Assembly (NCBI GenBank): GCA_000181795.3
Contig: CM012955.1
Location: forward strand, 14,510,763-14,574,762
Length of the DNA: 64,000 nt
Origin: Trichinella spiralis
Lineage: Eukaryota > Nematoda > Enoplea > Trichinellida > Trichinellidae
Direction of reading: 5' to 3'
The notes beneath the pieces were generated by a model that saw only the letters and a program-made list of their open reading frames with translations, ran no database searches and had not been told where the DNA came from. A program made the position numbers and the translations under genes. Each line of letters begins with the position of its first letter. Positions within the stretch are counted from its first letter, which is position 1. Shown in pieces: positions 11,431-23,476 of the stretch.

Positions 11431-13480
11431 TGTATTTGCAAAAATTATTCTTCAAAATTATTGTATGTTCAATACTATGCTCAGCCTTTTCTAAATACAT
11501 GCTGCTTAATTCAAATTATTATAATTCAATTCAAATAGAAGAAGAATATGTTTCAGTTTAATTTAGCAGCTGATTTTTTTGCATAAAAGTAAAAGGAACT
11601 TTATATAGCAGTGATAGATGCTTTTCATGATCACTTTTTGCTCTGCGTTCATGCAATAAAATCATGAATTAAATGACTTTGAAGCTATTCTTTGATTATA
11701 GACCACAATTATAAACTTTACAATTTTTATTAACTCTGTTAAAATCATAACTTAGCAGCTCAATTCGCTGACTGATTTATTGTTATTAAATTTCTGATCA
11801 CGATTAAAAATTTTTATTTTGAAAATCATTTTAAAAATTATTATTACTGTTTTATTAGTAACAGATATATAAATTAGTGAAAAAATGATAAATACTCAAA
11901 GAAGTATAATTGAGACCCTCTGAGAGCAAAACCATATTTTTTTATTCAATATGAAAATAATGAAACAAGTACAAGGGACTTAACATGAATAAGCAAAATG
12001 CGTGGGTTAAACACATCTAAACAACGTCCCCTCATCTTTAATATATGTCTTGTATTTCGCAGTACAGTGTTCAGTTTTAATCAGCATTTTGTCCACAAAA
12101 TCTTCTTCACTCAAAAATGTATTCCTGCAATGTCCATCATTATATGCGCATTATTTTATGTGCAAAATTATTGCTTAATTCCCTTATAAATAAAATAGTG
12201 AATATGTGCGCTTATCTATTTATTATCTTGCTTTTACCCACTGTTGCATCTCGTCACCTTCAAATATTAAAAAACATGTATTTAATGCAGCAGTTTAATA
12301 TGGTATAGTTTTGCACTGTTGTCATTATTTCAGTTTTATTTAATTTCATTCGTTTTACTTTATGAATGCAATTATAAAACTGAATCATTTATTGGGTGCC
12401 ATCAAAATCATTGTATTGGATGTACCCCACACAATTTTTGCAATTGCATAGCTATTTTTGAAAAACAAACGATTTTCGTTCATTTACTGTACATAAATGA
12501 TTATAATTGTCAGAAAAACAAATTAGTTCAGGCATCATTTCTGAAAACTTCATATTAATATAATATTTAGATGATTGCATGCTGTCTGCAAAACCATTTT
12601 CGGCAGATGCAGAATTAGAAATCAGTTTTCTTGTCATGTCCTTAAAGACAGATGCTGTATCTACCACACTTTCTTCCCACTGAAGATGGGGATTGCACAT
12701 CCTCTCTGAGCTGTTTAGGGGTCATACCGAGTGTTCATGCAGCCTTCAGAGCATTGCGTGGTAAATTTGCCTTGGTGTTGATTGTGTGTTGGACATGCGG
12801 TTGAACCAAAATTATGATCGTCTTTGAAAGACGAAACGATTGATACGCTTTGTTTACTACTTTCATATTTTATGCAAAGCTAAAATAAAAAAAGTAACTC
12901 ATTTAGCTAAATGAATTCAGAATTATTCGATTAATCACGATTTATAAATTGTATTGTTCGTTATTCGAAAAGTTTAAACAAACGACTAAAAACCATGCCC
13001 TATTCAGATTTGACTTTATTTGTTTTAAACTTTTAACGCAACAAAAAAGAAAGAAATGCAGGCCTCAACAGTTTCAAATTTTAAAGAACGTAAACAACAT
13101 ACAGTAAGAATTGAATGACGTCATCCCACAAAAATAAAAAGTGCAAAAAGGATAAATCAGACTTCGTGAAGTGAGCAAACACATGCAGCATTTCGTCACC
13201 AGTAAAGCAAAACGCATATAAAAACATTAATAATCACATGATAAATTCAATGTGAAGTATTAGAGAAAATGTATTCATACGTTCTGCTATTTGTAACAAT
13301 TCATCATCGACTTAAAATTTGTACCAAAGAATTTTCTTAAACGTCAAAAAGACTATTCGAAATTATTAAAATTATAGTTTCTATTTAACAGCAAAGATGC
13401 TCAGCATGGGTTGAAAAAGGAGAAAGATCATGATTTTAATATTTTTTAGTAATTAAACTTGAAGATCACTAATAGCAGAC
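11431..13480. other. intergenic, no supported gene
   Basis: AT-rich stretch downstream of the orphan gene. A minus-strand frame at 12452-12700 reads somewhat protein-like (CNPHLQWEESVVDTASVFKD). Neighbouring frames show similar-looking fragments broken by stops, and no splice-consistent model emerged. I leave it unannotated. Confidence 0.4.
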
Positions 13481-15320
13481 GGTGACATGAGGTGAATGCA
13501 CTTGACAGTTTGTGTGTGCAGTTGTTGCGCTGATTAGTGTTTTTTTGATAATGCATTTTATTCTATGATACGTATAGTAAAGATTAATAAAGTTTGCACG
13601 GCAAACGGTCGTGGAAACTTTAACAAAAGATTGGAAGCGTCGCTGCCGTGCCAATGAAGAACTATTAGAAAATTGAAGAATGTGATATCATCAGGTCGAA
13701 CAAGTTATAATATGAAGCATGTTCAGGAATAACTATTCAAAGAGAGATTGCTTATGTCTAAAGGCACCAGGCAGGTCAAACAGTACATTCAACGCACAGA
13801 CATTCATCCTTTTTCTGGAGCAGCGTATGGCTACCCCTGGATGATTACTACATGAATATTTACCACAAATCAAATCTTCTGAATTATAATGAAAATTACG
13901 TTAAAATATATCATATGCGGAAGCTCTGCTTTTTGCGCTGTAAGCAGTTTACGAAGCAGTGCAGCAATATTCTGAAAAGTGTGAGAAAAGCATCACCAGT
14001 TAATTTCATGAGAACGCATATTCCGTATAAATGGGATGGAAAAGTTGACAATTGGTGAACGATGTTTTGGAAACGAAACGCCATAGAGGCAGTTTAACAC
14101 AATGGACCAATATATACACTGGTGTTGACCATTGTGAAGCCACGCTGTGCGCATAGTTGGACGACGTGCTTGTCAAACTGGCCAATGCTTTTAAACCTCG
14201 TTTGCCGGCGATAAATCTAAAGCTAGAATGTGAAAATGAAGCTGTACGCTATATTACGTTTTCACCACGCATCAAAGGACCCGGCGGACATGGTGATGCT
14301 GCTGAATTGTTCAACAGAAAATTTCACACGTCATCATCTGACCTGCTCATGCTGTGATAAGCAGGTTTCAGGCCTGTGTAATCGATGCTCCTACAATCAA
14401 TGAAACCATCAGAACCATAATGAAGAATGTATTCGTCGCTAGCGTTTTCAACACAAAAAGGCAGACAATGTTAGCAGTGCTGAACGGTTGCCTAGAAGCT
14501 GTTACAGAAGTGAAAATAAGCAGGCTGAAGCTAAACATTTTCATTGTTGAACTGAAAGTTGCCTGCGTGTGATGAATTTGCCGTCTTCTCTCACCACGGT
14601 CCACAGCTGCGAGTAATTCATTTCACCGTGGGAATATTCACCGCTGGTTGATTCCTCTGCTATCACGCCGATTGTATTTCACAAATATAGCGGCATTCGA
14701 TTTATTACGTTTTCTGCTGCATTCTTGTCGCATTTGCTGGACTGCACTACATAGTTCACTTCAGTCTGTTGAAGGTTGCAACCAATTCGATGTGAATCTT
14801 AGCATAAACCCTACGATGTAGAAGATGTCCCTTCGGATATGTACACTTTCAATAAGATGGCCTTATCAAGGCAGATACACGGTACCTGTTCATCTTTCCA
14901 GCTACACAGAAGAAAAGCAGCAGAGACGCATCCTGAACTTCACAAATCTACAAAATGCAAAATAGCTTAATGCGTGCGGAATCTGCCAATGCCTGATGAA
15001 TAGCCTCCCATATCGGACATTTTTATTCTATCCGCTTGAAGATCATATCCTCCTATCTCTGAGGATCGTTCTTTGATTTTTACAACAAGCGGTCGCCATA
15101 TTCTGTGCGACGTACCTGAATACCGGTATAACAGCACCTGCGCTTCTGATAGATTTGGTCCAGTTTTTCATATAATGATAAGAGGCTGTTTGCGTATCGA
15201 TTCTCTGTATGATATACACCATTACTGCCATGTGTACCAGCAAGAAGCTCAGTCATTGGTGGAGAAGAGACATGATGCTGATGAACTAATTGTAAATAGT
15301 AAAACCACAGTATGAGATCC
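13480..15320. pseudogene. GC-richer degraded coding-like region
   Basis: This stretch is visibly richer in GC than its surroundings and has many medium-length protein-like frames in several phases (for example 14157-14357 and 14354-14572 on the plus strand, 15080-15325 on the minus strand). None connects into a multi-exon model and all are cut by stops. It may be an old transposon or retroelement remnant or a dead gene. I recognise no catalytic motif, and the strand is uncertain. Confidence 0.3.
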
Positions 15321-15586
15321 TCCATCTCAAAGATGTGTGGTGTTTGGTAACTGTGAATTTTTTATCCTTTAACGATTGTTATTTTTTATTGACTTTATGG
15401 TGCTGAATTTATTGAATACAGTGTGAAATAAAGAAGTATATGATCCGCTTGGTTTCATTTCATATAATTATTAATAAATGAATAAATAATGCATTGACAT
15501 ACTGATGTTTTTTACATAGACTGTACGTGGCATGTTCAGTTGTCCACATTTTCGAAATGATGCAATAAGGAAATGACGTGTAGAAA

Positions 15587-18500
15587 TTACTTTCTTCCTG
15601 TCAATTTATGTATCATTTCTTGAATTTCAGAATGCTTGCGCAGTTCCTCCTCCAAATTTGCAATTTTCGACATCAATTGATCGTTCACCTCTTCTTGTTT
15701 GGCATTCTAAATTATTGTATAATTTTGATATAGATGATATACATTTTAGAGGAAACTTACGTCAACTTTAAGCTTTTCAATATTACTTCGCATGCGTTTT
15801 ATATCTTCTTTTGCTTCTATAAGACGAGCAGACACTCTGTTAAGAAAAAAGAATTTAAGACGTTGATCATTATTATTGTTCATTAGGGTACTTACGCCTC
15901 AAAGTTCACTTTCATTTTTGAATAGTGTTCGCGAATTTGGCCATGCATAATTTTTTCTGATTCTGCCTCTTTCTGTGCCACTTCCAAGCTTGCTTCGAGA
16001 CATTCCGCTCTTATTTGCATAAACATGAATTTACAATAAAAATATCAAATTATTAAAATAAAATTATTATTACTGTTTCCTCAACGCATTTTCGGTATTT
16101 CTAAGAGATTCCACTAAATTCAATTTTTCATCTAAACGTTTCTTCAGCTGTTCAATGCGACATTGTTGTTCACTGATTTCAGACAGTTTCTGTTTGAGCT
16201 CTTCGCTGAGATCGTCGTTCTTTTGTTCTGCCTTGCGTAACACTTGCCTCAACATTTCAGCCTGAATGAAAAGAAGCCAGAAACTGTGAACGAAAATGAA
16301 AGAGATAATTTGCCAAGTGACATCCTGTTACCTCCTTTTTAGCTTCTTCACCAAAGCTAATAAAACGGGCAAATGAACAGTCATTCTTTTGTTGGTTGAA
16401 TATTCGACTGTACAATTCCGTTTGAAGTTGTCTATTTTCTGACTAAATAACAAATTGCATAATTTTAATAATTCTTCAGTTGTTGTTTTAAAATTTGTTT
16501 TGCAAATTATCTATATATGTTGAGTGAGGAAAAATAAATGCATGTTACAAGATTCAAGCAAAGAAACTATTTCTAATATTATGAGATAACTGATATATAT
16601 TATCATTACTTCAATGGCAGTAATTTTCATTTCGTATACATTCATAATTTCTGAAAATCGTCCGTCCAATGTTTGCTAAAATAAAGAATAACATTGTCGA
16701 AAATGACAATTTTGAAAACACCATTTCAAAATTACTGAACATTTCAATTTTTCTAACAAAACATCCAACTCTTTGATTTGCTGTTCATCGACAGAGTTTT
16801 TGATATTGATGTTGTTTCGCTCACTTGCAGCAGATAAATCTGCCACTGAAGAAAATTTGTCATAATTTAGCTTGACTTCATTGCTCTCTTGAAGTTTTTC
16901 GCTCTTCAATTCCTGAATCCAAAGCGACATCAATTTTGCGATACTACAAGAATAAAGAAATGAAAAAAAAAACATATAAAATCGACATTAAGAAAAAATA
17001 TAATAATGTGTAAAGTGATCAATTCCGCACTGTTCAATATGTGAAGGTATTGCCCCATGAGCAGAGGTGATAAGACGCAAAACATTGGCAATCAAGCATT
17101 CGTCGTTGGAAATCAGACCGCAGACAAAAAAAGGCAAAAGCCTCTGATCCTGAACAAATATATACATACATTTTTGCCAGTTATCAATCATATGCCAAAT
17201 TGAAACCGATTTTCAACGTTTTTACTTTCAAAAGATCGTCGTACAGCAATGAGTGAGGCTTGGAAAATGCACTCTGATTGTCCAAAAACGTTAGCACTTC
17301 GAAAACAATTTTCACTCCAACAAAACTGAACAGAATAAATCGACTTGAAAACAAATCTCGAAATCCATTATGCATATTATTCTAAGTTTAAATGAGCATA
17401 AACTATACAAACTGCTGAACATTTTTATATTATTAGAAGAATATACATGTAACACTAATTTGAAACAATACAATTAAAACGTTTTATTTAAAAACGATTA
17501 CAATAAGAATGCTTACCTCCAACTGGCGTTTGATGTGGACGTAAGAGTGCAGCAGTTGGAAGAAAGTTGAAATTGAAAAATATGCGAACAAAGTGCCGGA
17601 TGCACAATTTCAAGCACGTCAGTGCGTACAGTACTATCATAAGATAGCATAATTGCCAAGCGCATGCCTTCGTAAACACGTTCACTTTTTTCAAAAATTA
17701 GAGGATGGCTAGTATCCAATGTTGTTTTCAGACAATCTTCGACAAGTTGGACAACCACTTCGCAAGAAAGATAATCAGAAATTCGCAGTTTATTCTCCAA
17801 AAGATGCTGCAAAAATTGTCAGTTTCAAATAAGCTTCACAAAATTATCCCTGAAAAAATCGTTATACACTTATGGCGTAATGCAAAACACGGATAGATTT
17901 GCAAGGCAAGTCTGGACAACAAGGCGAAAGATCCGGAGCCAGCCTTGCCATTTCAACAACAGCTATGATGGGTGTGGTCAGACGCTTCGAATCTGCAGGG
18001 CCAGCATTCACAAGAGCATCGCAAAAAAATTCCCTGACATCGTCAGCTTTACAACAGTGCAAAAGTAGCTCTAAAATCTTCAAAACGCGCCTTCATTAAG
18101 AAAATTTTGAAAATGCTCAATATCAAACCTTAGACAACGTTTCAGGCTGCCCGCTACGCGTAACTAGTAATTCGCATATTGGGGAAAGCGATTGATTGGT
18201 AAACACTCCATTCCTGAATAAAAAAAATCATAGCTTTTGGTGTCGAAGCTTGCAAGTACAGTGAAAGAAATAAAAACCAATAATCGCGACACTCATTAAC
18301 CGTAGTGGCACTTTAACAACAATAAAATATTTATTGCACATCAAAATTCCAAAACTGTGAAAACAGCTCGTGCTAAACATTAACCTGAGTAATTCTGATA
18401 AAGTTAAAAATTCTTCTTTGAAAAATAATCTTGTGAATGATTAAAGAAGACAATATCAATCTTTTAAAGATGCAAAATGCTTATACTCACGCTAGTAAAT

Positions 18501-19716
18501 TTGAGCTAGATTTCACCAAACTAATAAGCAAATCAACAGCATGAAATCGTGCTAAAAGAGAGTCACTTTTAACAATGACGTTTACGATGCATTTGAACAT
18601 CTCCAATAAGTTTTTTCCCACAAAAAGCTTCTAAATATGATCATCAAAATTTCTGCATCAATAAAAAGAAATATCATCTTACCTTGTTTCGAATATCTTG
18701 AAAACAATAACATACTAAAGCTAAAGTACAAATAACAGTAGGCATACTGTCAGCCGCTAGCAGCGAGACAAATTTTCTGCGTAGACTATTAAGTTTTCCC
18801 TGCAATATTGAAGTGCATTTATTACAGATAAAAAGAAAAGATTCTTTGAAAAACAAACTTGAGAATTTAAATAACAAAGTGCTTGAGGTGTATTTAGGCA
18901 TAAATTTAAAAGAATTCCAAGGCACGACGGCATGACAGAACCATTCTCTGCGTCTGAATCCAATCTAACAATTTGACAATCTTACAAAAGCTATCACCGT
19001 TTAAATTTTCTCTCAAATTTACATGCGGAGCACAATATAATCCATCACGCTCGACATAAGATTAGACCACAGAACGGGAATATCGTAAGTGAACAAGTGT
19101 AACAAATTCAGGCACTAAGGAGAAAAAATATGAGCATAAAAACAACGGTACCAAATTCACAATGGAAAAATTACCAGAGATAAGTTTTGCTCATTCAAAC
19201 TGAATGATTTGTTGTAAACAAGACAAGTAGACAACGCATAATTGATTCTCCACTTTTTTTCCAAATAAACCCGCAAAATCGGATTACACCATGCTAAAAC
19301 GACAATTGAACGACAGATTTGAAAACAGAATGTACAATATTAACTTACCTATTTCAAAAATGAAATGGAATATCTTTGCCAATAAAGATGCCGGGATATT
19401 CGGCAATTGAATCACGCTGGAAATGTATTGAAAAAATTCAACAACTGCGCCATTATTTTCCACATCATGCACGTTAACGATGGATTGCGACCACAAATTA
19501 GCTGACGGAGTTAAATCCTAAACAAGCAAAAGTTCAACATCAATTGAGGGATTAAAATAATAAAAATGTGGATAATATGAAAATTATTGTATTCACCTTC
19601 AAAGCTGCTTCAAATGGATACGACAAATCCCGGTCAAATGGGTTAGCGCAAAATTGTCTAGCAATGGACAGTGCATTGAGCAACATGTCGTTCATAGACG
19701 GCTCGGTGTTAGGCAT
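15587..19716 (-). CDS. CIP2A: CIP2A orthologue (inhibitor of protein phosphatase 2A), 19 exons, 850 aa
   Basis: Exons from the start: 19597-19716, 19349-19517, 19175-19293, 19023-19114, 18859-18964, 18683-18799, 18491-18630, 18139-18213, 17868-18090, 17517-17806, 17226-17325, 17031-17149, 16736-16943, 16610-16675, 16332-16442, 16074-16261, 15896-16009, 15761-15836, 15587-15706. They sum to 2553 nt, one open frame. The N-terminal two thirds are helical armadillo-like repeats. The last 220 residues or so are coiled coil. Landmarks that match vertebrate CIP2A in order are MPSCLGILLNLC (about 158), VLKILELLLHC, LKDQRLLPFFVCGL, MNVYEMK, AEMLRQVLRKAEQKNDDLS and the C-terminal EEELRKHSEIQEMIHKL. Length is close to human (905 aa). 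In vertebrates CIP2A binds PP2A B56 subunits and, with TOPBP1, tethers broken mitotic chromosomes. The PP6-like gene lies head to head 1.1 kb away. The exon 8 donor (GTTGTC at 18138) is unusual. Confidence 0.9.
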
Positions 19717-20850
19717 TGTCTAAAACTGAAAAACAATACGAAATCATATTAAAAAATAAATTAATAATAACTTGGACAATATTAATAACAAAATAAATTT
19801 CAAATATTTTGCTTGCTGGAACAAAATTAGGTCAAAAATGTCGGATGATGGAATCTGAAAGCAACCTTAGCGAGTGACTGTTTCACATTCAAACACCATC
19901 TCACGGCTGATGTGATTTCAAACTGCAGGGTCAGCAAACCAGTTTGCTAATGTCACATGTTAGACTACTAGTGCAAGGTTAAATCAAAATAATTTTGCTG
20001 GAAAAGAATATTCCCAAAATACTGATATTAACATGAAATCTTTGATTTCAAAAAAATAAAGGTTAATAAAATTTAAAAAAAAAATCTCTTTTCCAAAATT
20101 ACATCAATCACATAGTATTTTAAGCTGCAAAAAAACAAAATAACGACTTCACTAGTAAAAGATAATTGTGAATGAAAAGTTCAAGGGCGACAAACATTAT
20201 AATAGTTTACTTAAACATGCACTGCTCACTGAAGTAACTTTTACATTTTTGATAAATAAATAACAAAGCTAACATGCTTAATTCAAAGATTTTTTTGCAA
20301 TTTAAAAGGGCTACAGTAAAAAGATGTTCAGGGAACACATTCGCAGTAATGGTAAATCTCCAAGATAAATGAAGGGAAAAAGCAACAAATAGCATATTTA
20401 AATTGATTTTCAAAAAATATTTATTTAGATTTAAACTTTATCTGAATCAGCTTTGTTTCAATAATCTTAAAAAAATTATTCAGATAAAGAAATAATTTGG
20501 AAAAAAATTTAATTTATTTATATTTTATTTAAAAATAGAATTGATTTGGTATATTTTATTTTTAAAAATATCAAAAACATATTCCAATGTTTCAAATGCA
20601 AATAAATGCCATTCAAGCGTGGAAAACATTGATCTGTAAGGTAATATATGGATAATGTGTGATTGTCGATTGAATGGATTATTAGTTGAAATTTGATACA
20701 TTTCAAAGGGGACTTTTTCAAACGTAAGATAAATGTTGAAGGTGGAAAAAGTGATACTGTATTGTGGAACTGGAAAATTAGCGCCTAACGATTGCAATTT
20801 TATTACTGTATTTGTGTTAAATTAACTTGTACGATTGAATTTGAATAGTG
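19717..20850. promoter_or_regulatory. divergent intergenic region between CIP2A and the PP6-like gene
   Basis: About 1.1 kb of AT-rich DNA separates two genes transcribed away from each other, so it must hold both promoters. An acceptor-like TTTTTCAG lies 9 nt before the CIP2A start, suggesting an untranslated 5' exon or trans-splice site. I see no conserved box that I would name. Confidence 0.4.
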
Positions 20851-21824
20851 ATGGTGATTTGTGATAAATATAACCCAGAAGAATTGGTCGAAGCTGCTAA
20901 AAGTGGAAAATACTTTGCAGAAGCGGTCGTTAGGTTGAAAAGTGTAAAATTTGTGTAAATATTGTGTACAGTTTAGTGTTTTCCAGGACATTGTTTAATC
21001 GTGTTCGGGAAATTTTTATTAACGAGCCGAATGTATTGCGTGTAAGTTCGCCGATTGTAGTTTGCGGTGATATTCATGGTCAATTTTTCGATTTGAAATC
21101 GTTATTCAACTGTTACGGTGAAGTACCGACAAATCGATACTTGTTCCTTGGTGATTACGTCGATCGGGGAAGGAATAGTTTAGAAGTTTTGCTGTGGCTT
21201 TTTTCGTTGAAAGTCCGCTTTCCAGAGCATATATTTTTACTAAGGGGAAATCATGAGTGTCGTACAATAACCCAGACGTATGGGTTTTACGACGAATGCT
21301 TGTCCAAATATGGTCATTCGGGAATTTGGAATTTCTGCTGCGAAGTGTTCGACTCGATCCCACTTGCAGCCGTCATAGATGACCGTGTTCTGTGCGTTCA
21401 TGGCGGCTTGTCGCCCAAAATTCACACCATTTCCGAAATCCACTCCATAAATCGAGTTCGTGAAATTCCACTGACGGGTCCATTTGCGGATTTGCTTTGG
21501 TCAGATCCGGAAGAGGAAATTGGCAGTTTTCAGCTGAATTCTTCCAGAGGCGCGGGAGTTTTGTTCGGTCGTACCGCTGTGGAAACGTTTCTCGAAGAAA
21601 ATCAGCTTCAACTGATCTGTCGTTCGCACCAGCTCTGCTTGGAAGGCTACAAATATCTTTGGGATCAAAAATTGCTTACCATATGGTCGGCACCAAATTA
21701 CACCTATTCGTGCAAGAACAAAGCGGCCGTGGTTCGTTTCATTCCTGATGGAACTTGTGCGTTTTCGGTTTTTGAAGCAGCCGACAATCCGCATGTCCAA
21801 GCAGAAGCACTTTACACAGTTTAA
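20851..21824 (+). CDS. PP6/PP2A-like serine/threonine phosphatase catalytic subunit, divergent
   Basis: Exon 1 is 20851-20933 and exon 2 is 20987-21824, giving 306 aa. The 53-nt intron starts with an atypical GTTGAA. This donor restores the exact PP6 spacing (residues KYFAEAVVRTLFNRVREIF against the family's N-terminal helix), which the better-looking downstream GT does not. Catalytic motifs are intact: GDIHGQF (Asp56, His58), GDYVDRG (Asp84), RGNHECR (Asn116, His117), CVHGGLSP and ICRSHQL. Length equals PP6C (about 305). Oddities: the nearly universal C-terminal YFL of PP2A/PP4/PP6, which is carboxymethylated and contacts regulators, is replaced by LYTV. NYCYRCGN has become NYTYSCKN. The gene has one intron in an intron-dense neighbourhood. 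It is probably a rapidly evolving paralogue or retrogene rather than the housekeeping PP6. It sits head to head with CIP2A. Confidence 0.88.
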
Positions 21825-21968
21825 GCTGGCACGTGCATGTTGCAAAAATCATCTTTCGTATTGTTTGCATTATCATATGCAAGGCTGTCATTATTGTTTT
21901 GTTATTTTTTAATTGTAAAAAGGGTTATTTGCAATGACGTTGTTGATTTTTTGACATGCATTATGATC

Positions 21969-22000
21969 TTACTATTATTATTATTATTATTATTATTATT
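21969..22000. repeat. (TTA)n microsatellite
   Basis: Run of about ten TTA/ATT units in the 3' flank of the phosphatase gene. Confidence 0.9.
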
Positions 22001-22237
22001 GATTTTATTAGTAAAATGACATTTTAAAATTGCACCAAATCGCGAGCTTGTTCATTTACCTTATATAACTTTTTTCTGTTGATAAATGTGTTTTTTTAAA
22101 TAAATAATGTAAATAATACTAATTACACAATGGAAAGTATTTTTTTGTAAAAGAAAAATCTGCTCTGTAGGATGAAATGAATTGCGAATATGTCGTCATT
22201 ATTACTACTTGTAGTTCTGGTTGTTATCTTGTCATTG

Positions 22238-22243
22238 AATAAA
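22238..22243 (+). promoter_or_regulatory. candidate poly(A) signal of the PP6-like gene
   Basis: An AATAAA hexamer lies 414 nt after the phosphatase stop codon and before the convergent gene. Another AATAAA at about 22101 could be used instead. Confidence 0.45.
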
Positions 22244-22295
22244 CTGAAAATTGATTAAGAAAGTTGAAATTCAAACAACAACGTATATTCATGCA

Positions 22296-22301
22296 TTTAT
22301 T
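22296..22301 (-). promoter_or_regulatory. candidate poly(A) signal of gamma-glutamyl hydrolase
   Basis: The plus-strand TTTATT reads AATAAA on the minus strand, 155 nt past the hydrolase stop. It faces the phosphatase signal with only 52 nt between the hexamers, so the two 3' ends probably abut or overlap. Confidence 0.5.
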
Positions 22302-22456
22302 CGAGTAAAATTATATTTGCTTTCAAACACTGGACCTGTTGAGAGAAATTATCACAACACAGATCGAACCTTTCCACCACCACCACCACCGTACACGTGT
22401 CGTTTATCAATGAGCAGTGGTTTGTTGAATGAAAATTTCCACTTCATGAATATGAA

Positions 22457-23476
22457 TCAGGGGAAAAAATACTTTTCCTCCTCTTTCAGACCGTACATTT
22501 TTGAAAACAACGGACAAAAGTTGCTTATTGAATATTGGAAGAAGGATTCAGGCGAAAATTGGTGCTTGCTTTTCATCGCTTCTTTGACAAAAAATCTAGC
22601 CAAATAATGAGCAAGTTCTACGGCGGCGTCGGATTTGCTCAAATGCCAAGCTTTGTAATCTTCGAAGATGTTCTTCTCGGGATGCCAAGCTACACCGTAA
22701 AATGGATAGTGGACGTGTTCAATCGATGATATGAATGTGATTCGGTCGATTTTCGACTGGGATACGGTGGTCGGTATGAAAATGTTCTCCAAACCGCTCC
22801 TTTTCAAACTTTCGAAATTCGAACACCAATGGTGAAAGTTGGGCGACAATAGTTCAGTTTTCATTTTATAATACAACTCGTACGGTACATCTCGAAAAAG
22901 TCTACTGTATTGGAAATGATTAGTTGGTATTAATTCTAATAATTCATTTTCCACGTCGCACTTTTCAAGAACGCCAGTACCATTTGAAAAATAGAGAAGA
23001 AGCATTTCAAAGCCGAGACAAGTACCCCAAATGGGAAAATAATCGCCGTTGTCGTTCGATCTGATCGCCCAGCGCGTGTACAATTTCAAAATTTTGTACA
23101 CATCCGCTTCGAATGGTGCCACCGATCCGCCAGGAACGAACAGACCGTTGATTTGGTTGAACAGATTCCGGTGGGTGTTCACATCGTAGCTCAAAAGCAG
23201 TGGAACAATTTTCGCGCCAGCCGCTTTCAGCAAGTAAACATACGACGATGGCAAGGTCGAATTTCCGAACAAACGATCTCTGTAGCTGGTGTCTACTGTC
23301 AGTATGCCTGTGTAAAGTTTTCATTTTCACAACTTGGTACGCTGTCAAACAACACTGATATGATCGGATCGGATCGGATACTCACCAATCACAGGCATGT
23401 TGCTCTTTTCAACACTGCAGATAACATTTCCAAATGATAAAATGACCAACAACAAAACACCGTTGAAATTATTCAT
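22457..23476 (-). CDS. GGH: gamma-glutamyl hydrolase (folate polyglutamate hydrolase)
   Basis: Exon 1 is 23386-23476 and exon 2 is 22457-23307, 313 aa in total, joined by a normal GTGAGT...CACAG intron. The first 21 residues (MNNFNGVLLLVILSFGNVICS) form a signal peptide, as expected for a lysosomal or secreted enzyme. This C26-family class I glutamine-amidotransferase-like peptidase removes gamma-linked glutamates from folylpolyglutamates. Family hallmarks are PVIGILT at the mature N terminus, VPGGSVAP, DGDYFP-like NGDYFPIWGTCLGFE with the nucleophile Cys127, and GVAWHPEKN with His239. The length matches the human protein (318 aa). One long exon in an intron-rich region is notable. It runs tail to tail with the phosphatase. 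Confidence 0.95.

Noticed and set aside
12452-12700. Minus-strand exon with protein-like composition
   Set aside because: No start, partner exon or family match could be found, and adjacent frames carry stops.
17513-17812. Alternative extension of CIP2A exon 11 upstream to an acceptor at about 17390
   Set aside because: That acceptor gives the wrong phase, with a stop. The acceptor just before 17325 keeps the frame from exon 10.
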